Shown here: positions 26,757 to 32,769 of the stretch, piece after piece
Numbering within the stretch: the stretch's first letter is position 1
How the letters are laid out: every line of letters starts with the position of its first letter
Assembly (NCBI GenBank): GCA_012797735.1
Contig: JAAZOP010000188.1
Coordinates: 1-37,419 of the forward strand
DNA: 37,419 bases
Source: Myxococcales bacterium
GTDB taxonomy: Bacteria > Myxococcota_A > Polyangia > DRWM01 > JAAZOP01
Direction: 5' to 3'
The notes under the pieces: model-generated
Seen by the model: only the letters and a program-made list of their open reading frames with translations
Databases searched by the model: none
What the model was told of the DNA's origin: nothing
Translations under genes and position numbers: made by a program

Positions 26757-28388
26757 GTGGGCTCGATCTTCTGCCCCGGGTGCCGATCCCGCATCACGGC
26801 CGAGGAGCCGGTTTGCGGGGTGTGCGGACTGCAGCGACCCCCGCCGGGATGGCCGGTCGACGAGCAGATCGGCCGGGTCGTGCACGGCAAGTACTGGATC
26901 GACAATCGACTCTCCGCCGGCGGGTTCGGCACCGTGTTCCTGGCGATGCAGGTGCACGGCGGCATCGAGATGGGCCGCGTGATCCTCAAGTTCCTGCACC
27001 GCGAGCACGCGCAGGACCCGGCCGTCACCAAGCGATTCCTCAACGAGGTCAAGACGGCGCGCGAGTTGATCAATCCCCACATCGTCCGCGTCTTCGACCT
27101 GGGGTACGACAACGACGGCACGCCGTTCATGGTCCAGGAGTTCATCGAGGGCGAGGGGTTGGAAGAGGTGCTGGCGCGGGAGAAGCGCCTGCCGCCGCCC
27201 CGCGCGCTCCGGCTGGCGATCCAGGTGGCCGAGGGGATGGCCGAGGCGCACGGCAAGGGGATCATCCACCGCGACCTCAAGCCGGAGAACCTTCGCATCC
27301 AGGAAGGCACCGGACTCGTCAAGATCCTCGACTTCGGCATCGCCCGCATCAGCACCACCCGCGGCACCGCCACCAACTCGTTCGTCGGCACCCCGCGCTA
27401 CATGCCCCCCGAGCAGATCAAGCAGCAGCCGCTCGACGCGGGGGTCGATATCTTCGCCCTCGGCGTGATCCTGTTCGAGATGCTGGCGGGGGAACCGCCG
27501 ATTCCGAACGAGGGGTCGGAGCTGGAGTACATCCACCTGAACCTGATCCAGGACCCGCGGCGGCTCATCGAACTGCTCCAGGACTGCCCGCGGGAACTCT
27601 CGGACTTCGTCTATTCGATGATGTCCAAGCAGCGGTCCGAGCGCCCGGCGGACATGGAGACGGTCGCCCGGACGTTGGAGGAACTGGCGGCGCGCTTCGG
27701 CTGGACCGACGACTCCACGGCGCGGTTCCGGTTGAGCGGCCCGGTGACGGGTCTCCGCAGGACGGTCGCGCAGCCGACGCGCGACCGCACCCCCTCGCCG
27801 TCGGCGACCGGCCCGGCGGCCGACGAGGAGATCGTGGAGTTGGTGCCGGCGGCGCCGCGCCGCACGGCGATGTGGGTCGGACTGGCCGGCGGCGTCGTCG
27901 GCCTCGTGGCGGTTCTGCTGGCGATCGTGCTCGTCGGCCGTGGAGGCCCCGAGGGCGGTTCTCGCGGCTCCGCGGCCGCGGACGCCGGGGTGGCCGTTCC
28001 GGGCGATGCGGCGGCCCCCGACGATGTCGGGCCGGCGGGGAAGACGGCCGGTGACGCGTTCGACGCCCCGCCGAAGGAGCCGGGTTCCGACGTTGCGGCG
28101 GTCGCGCCGCCGGTGGAGCCCGACGCCGTCGCGGTCAAGGTGGTCGATGCTGCGGAGCCGGACGCCCCCGGGGTCGACACGACGCCGCCGGTCCCCGACC
28201 GGGCGGCCGTCGACGCAGGGCGTCCATCGCGCGATCGCGGCGCGGCGCGCCGCGATGCGGGCATCATCCGGGATCTCGGCGCCTTCGGCGTGGTGCGCGA
28301 CGCGCAGACGCGCACCGACGGCGCCAATCCGTTCACGAAGATCCGCTCCACGGACGGCGGATCGCCGTTCACCAAGGTCGGGCCCTGA
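26757..28388 (+). CDS. Hanks-type Ser/Thr protein kinase with N-terminal zinc ribbon and one TM helix
   Basis: The 543-residue protein starts with a zinc ribbon (Cys6, Cys9, Cys20, Cys23). The kinase domain spans about residues 46-315, with ATP Lys78, catalytic Asp173 in HRDLKPEN, Asp192 of DFG, and a GTPRYMPPEQ activation segment. The glycine loop is SAGGFGTV, so the first Gly is Ser. A linker, one TM helix (about 372-395) and an Ala/Asp/Pro-rich outer region follow. The last 24 residues are a near repeat, DGANPFTKIRST then DGGSPFTKVGP. The GTG at 26757 is the only start that keeps the zinc ribbon. An active membrane sensor kinase is likely; its targets are not visible. Confidence 0.9.
   Translation: MGSIFCPGCRSRITAEEPVCGVCGLQRPPPGWPVDEQIGRVVHGKYWIDNRLSAGGFGTVFLAMQVHGGIEMGRVILKFLHREHAQDPAVTKRFLNEVKTARELINPHIVRVFDLGYDNDGTPFMVQEFIEGEGLEEVLAREKRLPPPRALRLAIQVAEGMAEAHGKGIIHRDLKPENLRIQEGTGLVKILDFGIARISTTRGTATNSFVGTPRYMPPEQIKQQPLDAGVDIFALGVILFEMLAGEPPIPNEGSELEYIHLNLIQDPRRLIELLQDCPRELSDFVYSMMSKQRSERPADMETVARTLEELAARFGWTDDSTARFRLSGPVTGLRRTVAQPTRDRTPSPSATGPAADEEIVELVPAAPRRTAMWVGLAGGVVGLVAVLLAIVLVGRGGPEGGSRGSAAADAGVAVPGDAAAPDDVGPAGKTAGDAFDAPPKEPGSDVAAVAPPVEPDAVAVKVVDAAEPDAPGVDTTPPVPDRAAVDAGRPSRDRGAARRDAGIIRDLGAFGVVRDAQTRTDGANPFTKIRSTDGGSPFTKVGP
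28317..28385 (+). repeat. 36-base coding repeat at the kinase C-terminus
   Basis: Two adjacent units (28317-28352 and 28353-28385) encode DGANPFTKIRST and DGGSPFTKVGP, sharing D-G-x-x-P-F-T-K. They form the very end of the kinase outer domain. Confidence 0.7.
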
Positions 28389-28426
28389 CCGTCGTCCGGG
28401 CGCGCCGGCGTCCCGCCACGAACCGC

Positions 28427-29620
28427 TCAGAAGTGGAAGTCGACCCCGAGGAAGGCGTTGTAGCGCACCAGCAGGCTGGTGGCCGTGGAACCCTCGACCG
28501 AGTAGGGGATGTCGAGGTCGAACGCGAGGGGGGTGGCGACGATGCCGAGCCACGACAGGGGGAGGTACTCGAGCGCGACGGCCGGGCGGAAGTGGATGAT
28601 CGTCATCGGTCCGGTGAGCGCGGCGCCGGCCCAGGGGATGACGGTCCGGGAGTCGGGGGGGAGGTAGGCGCCGACGCCGAGGGCGACCGAGACGACGAGG
28701 TGGAGCTGGTCCAGGGCGACCCAGCGCAGGGCGGGGACGGCGGCGCCGAGCACGAACCAGGAGAACTCCTCCTTCTTGGCGGTGCCGCTGCCGGTGCTGA
28801 GGCGGTAGGCGAGCAGGTCGAGTTGGGCGCCGACGTCGAACCGCAGGTCGCCGTCGAACAGCGTGTAGCCGCCGTGCGCCGTGAAGCCGAAGTTGGCGAA
28901 CGCGTCGTCCGAACCGTCGCGGTCCTCGTCCCAGCCGTTGAGGTGGACGACGGGGCCGCCGGCCAGGCCGAGGAACACCGGGCCCACCTCGAACGGTCCG
29001 GCCGGGCCGTTGTCGGGCGGCGGCGGCGGGATTGCGCCGATCGCCGGCAGGGCGACTTCGATCACGGCGCGGCGTCCGAGACCGCCATCGACGACCTGGG
29101 TCCGCGGCGTGCGCCCCTCCGCCTCGAAGTGCAGCACGTACGTCCCCGGCGGCAGTTCCAGCTCGCACGGCGTCCGCATCTCCCCGTACTCGGGAAGCGG
29201 GAGGCCGTTGGCGTCGGTCACCGTGACGCGGGCGGCCGGCGGGTCGGTGCGCAGGGTGAAGACCGCCTTGCGCCCCCGCAGCTCGCGGATGTGGGCGTAG
29301 ACCTCGTCCCGCCCTTCGGCCAGGTCCGTCGCCAGGTACTGCTCGTAGTAGTTGATCGCCTGTTCGAAATCCCCGAGCCGTTCGTAACACTGCCCGATGT
29401 TGTACAGCGCGTTGGGGTGGCCGTGGTGGACCACGTACGACTCGCGGAACAGTTCGATCGCCTGCTGGATGTTGCCGGCGTTGAACGCCTCCAGTCCGGC
29501 CTGGTACGTCTCGATCGATTCCGGCGAGAACTCCGGCTGGGCGGCGGCGGGGACGCTCCAGGCGGCGGCGAGGCCGGCGAGCAGCAGCCACCGGCGCGGG
29601 AGCGGACGTCGCATCGGCAT
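28427..29620 (-). CDS. TPR protein with PEGA-like domain and C-terminal beta-barrel-like region
   Basis: The predicted 397-residue protein has a Sec signal peptide ending AAAQ near residue 29. Two or three TPR-like repeats follow (ETYQAGLEAFNAGNIQQAIELF, ALYNIGQCYERLGDFEQAINYYEQYL). A PEGA-like segment spans about 115-190 (FTLRTDPPAARVTVTDANGLPL, PPGTYVLHFEAEG). The last 190 residues are alternating amphipathic strands ending in DFHF, with terminal Phe as in outer-membrane barrels. It is likely in the periplasm and outer membrane. I took the ATG at 29620 because GAGG lies eight bases upstream; a GTG at 29629 would overlap the PilZ stop. It is the second gene after PilZ. Confidence 0.8.
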   Translation of the reverse strand: MPMRRPLPRRWLLLAGLAAAWSVPAAAQPEFSPESIETYQAGLEAFNAGNIQQAIELFRESYVVHHGHPNALYNIGQCYERLGDFEQAINYYEQYLATDLAEGRDEVYAHIRELRGRKAVFTLRTDPPAARVTVTDANGLPLPEYGEMRTPCELELPPGTYVLHFEAEGRTPRTQVVDGGLGRRAVIEVALPAIGAIPPPPPDNGPAGPFEVGPVFLGLAGGPVVHLNGWDEDRDGSDDAFANFGFTAHGGYTLFDGDLRFDVGAQLDLLAYRLSTGSGTAKKEEFSWFVLGAAVPALRWVALDQLHLVVSVALGVGAYLPPDSRTVIPWAGAALTGPMTIIHFRPAVALEYLPLSWLGIVATPLAFDLDIPYSVEGSTATSLLVRYNAFLGVDFHF

Positions 29621-29625
29621 GCGGG

Positions 29626-29967
29626 TCACCTCTCGAACGGCAGGCCGACCGCCTTCTCGATGAAGCGATCGATCCGCTCGCGGTCCTCGGGCTTGAGGTC
29701 GACGAACCGGACGCCCATGCCGAGGTCCACCTCCTTGGCGGGCGGCATGATCTCGCCCGTGACCTCGATCGTCGTCTCGTCGCCCGGTAGCGTGAAGCGC
29801 AGCCGGACGCGGGTACCCGGCGGATGCGGCGTCGTCCCTTCGAGGTACAGGCCGCCGGTGCTGAGGTTGGCGGTGCGCTGGAAGTAGATCGAATCCTCGT
29901 GGGTTTCGATCACGTGGAGCTGCACCGGCAGCCGCTGCGACGTCCTGCGTTCCCAGACCGGAGGCAT
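29626..29967 (-). CDS. PilZ-domain protein
   Basis: This 113-residue protein is a single PilZ domain. It has the two c-di-GMP binding motifs: RRTSQRLP (R-x3-R) near residue 8, and NLSTGG (a variant of D/N-x-S-x2-G) near residue 34. It also has the expected strand pattern, ending MGVRFVDLKPEDRERIDRFI. It may respond to c-di-GMP. GAGGAGG lies seven bases before the ATG. The start is only 27 bases after the end of the tRNA gene on the same strand, and the TPR gene follows at once. Confidence 0.9.
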   Translation of the reverse strand: MPPVWERRTSQRLPVQLHVIETHEDSIYFQRTANLSTGGLYLEGTTPHPPGTRVRLRFTLPGDETTIEVTGEIMPPAKEVDLGMGVRFVDLKPEDRERIDRFIEKAVGLPFER

Positions 29968-29994
29968 CCGAACCCCTCCTCGAATGGTCCCTCG

Positions 29995-30068
29995 TGGGCG
30001 ATGCGCGATTCGAACGCGCGACCTTTGGTTCCGGAGACCAGTGCTCTATCCAACTGAGCTAATCGCCC
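29995..30068 (-). tRNA. tRNA-Arg (CCG anticodon)
   Basis: The minus strand folds as a full cloverleaf: acceptor GGCGAT-type stem of seven pairs, a GCTC/GAGC D stem, an anticodon loop CTCCGGA with CCG at its centre, and a GCGCG/CGCGC T stem with TTCGAAT. The first anticodon-stem pair is a C-A mismatch. CCA is not encoded. A strong promoter lies just upstream. Confidence 0.93.
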
Positions 30069-30100
30069 TCACGGCCGACCTCACGAACAGCCGCGGTGTC

Positions 30101-30129
30101 CGTATACCGTTCCGCGCTGCGGGTGTCAA
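30101..30129 (-). promoter_or_regulatory. Promoter of tRNA-Arg
   Basis: On the minus strand TTGACA (30129-30124) and TATACG (30106-30101) are 17 bases apart, 32 bases before the tRNA 5' end. The -35 is a perfect consensus, the best in the window. Confidence 0.75.
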
Positions 30130-30182
30130 ACCGCCGGCACGTCCCGGCGGAGCGGACCCGGCCGGCCCTGGCGGTGGCGCGT

Positions 30183-30277
30183 CCGCCGGCGTTCAAGGGT
30201 CGGGCATGTGGCGGTTCGTCGCCGTCGTGCGCGGCCTGCAAGGCGGCGGCACGCCCGCCGCCGGCGTTCGAGGGTCG
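30183..30277. repeat. Imperfect direct repeats in the tRNA-sigma gap
   Basis: A 20-base unit at 30183-30202 recurs with one change at 30258-30277 (75-base spacing; core CCGCCGGCGTTC, then AGGGTCG). The 384-base gap 30069-30452 holds these repeats, the tRNA promoter and the sigma-gene promoter. I see no gene in it. Confidence 0.6.
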
Positions 30278-30353
30278 CGCCGCCGGGGGTGCGGCCCGCG
30301 GGGTGGGATGCGGTGTTCTTCGCAGGCGAAGCGCCAAGGTGCCTCTCGCGCAG

Positions 30354-30382
30354 TTGTCAAAGGAAACGGCGTGGGGTAATCT
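30354..30382 (+). promoter_or_regulatory. Promoter of the sigma-factor operon
   Basis: TTGTCA at 30354-30359 and TAATCT at 30377-30382 are 17 bases apart, a close sigma-70 match. The start codon is 70 bases beyond the -10. Confidence 0.65.
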
Positions 30383-30452
30383 GGCCCGGCCGGCGGCGGC
30401 GGTGGCTTCGTTCGATTTCGTGCCTCTCGAGGCGGCGCCGTGCGGAGGTCGG

Positions 30453-31037
30453 ATGAACCCTGCGGAGGAGCGTGAACTGGTCGAGCGGGCGCGGGCGGAC
30501 GACCGGGAGGCGCGCGAAGCGATCGCCCGGCAACTCTATCCCGCCCTGCTCGCCTCGGCGTTGCGCATGGCGCGCCGCCGGGACGTGGCGGAGGACCTGG
30601 CGCAGGAGGCGGTGTTCCGGGCGTTGCGGGCGATCCGGACCTTCGACGGACGGAGCACGTTGTTCACATGGGCGTACCGGATCCTCGTGAACCTGTGGCT
30701 GAACTTCGCGCGGCAGGAGGGCCGGCAGCGCTCCGGCACCCTCTCGTTCGACGAGATGTTCGCCGACGGCAAGCAGACGGCCGACAAGGCCCTCGGTCCG
30801 GAACACCTCGCCGCGGACCGCGAGCACCTGCGCAAGCTCTGGGACGCGATCTGCGACCTGCCGGAGTCGCTGCGCATCACGCTGCTGCTGGTGGTGTTCG
30901 AGGAACTGAACTACGAGGAAATCGGTCACGCGCTCGGCTGTTCCGAGGGAACCGTGGCCTGGCGCGTGTTCCGGGCGCGGGAGATCCTTCGCGAGAACCT
31001 GCGGGACGTGCTGGTCGAAGCCCCGGAGGACGGTTAG
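30453..31037 (+). CDS. ECF-like RNA polymerase sigma factor
   Basis: The 194-residue protein has sigma-70 region 2 at about 25-95 (DVAEDLAQEAVFRALRAI, then FTWAYRILVNLWLNFAR), a linker with FDEMFADG, and region 4 at about 130-185 (LPESLRITLLLVVFEELNYEEIGHALG, then SEGTVAWRVFRAREIL, the helix-turn-helix). It has no region 1 or 3, so it is of the ECF group. The ATG has GGAGG four bases upstream and follows a good promoter. Gene order suggests the next protein controls it, though that protein is not a known anti-sigma type. Confidence 0.92.
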   Translation: MNPAEERELVERARADDREAREAIARQLYPALLASALRMARRRDVAEDLAQEAVFRALRAIRTFDGRSTLFTWAYRILVNLWLNFARQEGRQRSGTLSFDEMFADGKQTADKALGPEHLAADREHLRKLWDAICDLPESLRITLLLVVFEELNYEEIGHALGCSEGTVAWRVFRAREILRENLRDVLVEAPEDG

Positions 31038-31080
31038 GTCCCCGGCGGCGGGATCACCGGCCCGTCAGGAGGAACGGACG

Positions 31081-32769
31081 ATGAGCACGAATCGAGGACG
31101 GTCCCTGTCGGAGCGGCTCGATCGCGACGGCCCCGAGTCGGTCGTGCGCCGGGCCCGGGAGATGGGGGGTGACGCTCCGGAGATCGCCCGGGACTTCGTC
31201 GCGCTCCACGAGAAGCTCGGCGCCCTCCGGGCGCTCGAACAGGCCGCCGCTCCCCCGGCGGATCGGTTGGACGAGGTCGTGTCCAGCGTCGTGGAGCGCG
31301 TGGCCGCCGCGGGGGACGGGGAAGAGGCATCCGCCTGGCGGCGGCCGGCGTTCCCGCAGACCGAAGAGGAGACCAAGGCGATGGGCGACGACGAAACCAC
31401 CGGACAGCCTGGAGGGGAGTCGAAGGCGTCTTCCCCCGAGCCGTCCGCCGGTGCCGGCGAGGGGGCGGCGGGCGCCGCCGCGACCGCGGTCCGGCGCGCC
31501 AAGGAGGCCGCCCCCACCGACTCCGGGGTCGTGAACCTCAAGGCGCTGGCCGAGGACTACTTCAAGGCCAAGGCGGCTCGTGCCGAGGCGGTCGCGAAGC
31601 CGGCGGACGCCGCGGCAGCGGCCGCGGCCGGCGTGACCGCCCCGCCGGCGGAACGTCGCCGGGCGATGGGACCGTTGCTGGCCATCGCCGCGGGCCTCGT
31701 CGCCGTGTTCGCCGTCGTGCTCTACCTCTTCCTGCGCGGCCAGGTCGCGGGGAACGAGACCGGCACCGTTCCGGGAGGCGCCGTCGTCGCGACCGGGCCG
31801 GCCCTGGTGGCCAACGAGCCCGAACGGCCGCCGCCGCAGATCGAGGCGCCGCCGCCCAACGCCAGCGCGGAGGAGATCGAGCGATACCGGCGGGAGGTCG
31901 AGCAGCTCAAGCGGCAACTCGCCGAGCAGCAGATCGCGGAACAGTCGGCCGAGACGGCCGCGGCGGAGGCGCCCTCGTCGGCCGCCAAGGTCGAGCCGGC
32001 CGAGCGTCCCGCGGGTGCGCCTGCTTCGGGCGGCGCGACGCCGCGCCGAACCGCGAGTGGCTCGTCGGGGACGACCGGGGGGACGTCGCGTCCCGCCGCG
32101 TCCGCCGGCAGCACCGCCGCCTCGGGGGGCGGAACCGCGGCCGGCACCTCGTCCGGAACGCCTTCCACGAATCCGCTGATCAACATGCTGGGCGGCCGGA
32201 CGCCGGCCGAGGCGACGTCGGGAACCGGCTCGTCGAGCGCCGGGAGCGGCGGGTCCTCGACGCCCGCCTCCGGCGGCGGCTCTTCGACGCCCGCCTCCGG
32301 CGGCGGCTCTTCGACGCCCGCCCCCGGCGGCAGCCAGACCTCCGGAGACTCGCGGCTCGCCGGCAGCCTGACCGACCTGGGGCTCAGCGCCCCCCCGCGT
32401 GCGACGACGACCGCGCCCGCCACGGCACCCGCCACGGCGCCGGCCGCGGTCGCTCCTCCTCCTCCTCCCCCGCCGCCGCCGGAGGAAACGTTGCCGGAGA
32501 CGCTGGGGCGTCCGGAGATCCGCCGCGGCACCGACCTGGTGAAGAGCGCGGTGTTGCGATGCGGCCAGGGTCAGCCGGGCGGGACGATCACGGTCGAGTT
32601 CACCGTCAACGGGAACGACGGTTCGGTGAATGCCACCCGCGTGACCGGGGAATTCGCCGGGACGGCGGTGGGCGCCTGCGCGGAGTCGGCGGCGCGGGGG
32701 GCCACCTTCTCCCGCTTCCGCCGCTCGACGTTCACCTTCACGTTCCCGTTCGTGCTCCCGACCCAGTAG
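31081..32769 (+). CDS. Single-TM protein with low-complexity linker and TonB/AgmX-like C-terminal domain
   Basis: The 562-residue protein has a cytoplasmic part of about 195 residues (charged and helical near the start, then Ala/Pro/Glu-rich), one TM helix at about 198-217, a short coiled coil (EEIERYRREVEQLKRQLAEQQ), and a long Ser/Gly/Thr/Ala/Pro-rich outer stretch. This stretch includes three GSSTPA(S/P)GG units and a Pro run. The last 90 residues resemble the TonB/AgmX C-terminal fold (CGQGQPGGTITVEFTVNGNDG, and a second Cys in GACAESAARGATF). GGAGG lies eight bases before the ATG. It follows the sigma gene by 43 bases, so it may be its membrane-bound regulator. Its last 32 bases overlap the convergent channel-like gene. 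Confidence 0.8.
   Translation: MSTNRGRSLSERLDRDGPESVVRRAREMGGDAPEIARDFVALHEKLGALRALEQAAAPPADRLDEVVSSVVERVAAAGDGEEASAWRRPAFPQTEEETKAMGDDETTGQPGGESKASSPEPSAGAGEGAAGAAATAVRRAKEAAPTDSGVVNLKALAEDYFKAKAARAEAVAKPADAAAAAAAGVTAPPAERRRAMGPLLAIAAGLVAVFAVVLYLFLRGQVAGNETGTVPGGAVVATGPALVANEPERPPPQIEAPPPNASAEEIERYRREVEQLKRQLAEQQIAEQSAETAAAEAPSSAAKVEPAERPAGAPASGGATPRRTASGSSGTTGGTSRPAASAGSTAASGGGTAAGTSSGTPSTNPLINMLGGRTPAEATSGTGSSSAGSGGSSTPASGGGSSTPASGGGSSTPAPGGSQTSGDSRLAGSLTDLGLSAPPRATTTAPATAPATAPAAVAPPPPPPPPPEETLPETLGRPEIRRGTDLVKSAVLRCGQGQPGGTITVEFTVNGNDGSVNATRVTGEFAGTAVGACAESAARGATFSRFRRSTFTFTFPFVLPTQ
32251..32331 (+). repeat. 27-bp tandem coding repeat, three copies
   Basis: Units at 32251-32277, 32278-32304 and 32305-32331 encode GSSTPASGG, GSSTPASGG and GSSTPAPGG. 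They sit in the linker of the single-TM protein and may vary in number between strains. Confidence 0.85.

Noticed and set aside
25671-29591. The upstream part of a 1469-codon minus-strand frame ending at 25182
   Set aside because: Only the final 162 codons are a real gene. The rest crosses trxB out of frame, the kinase antisense and the TPR gene out of frame.
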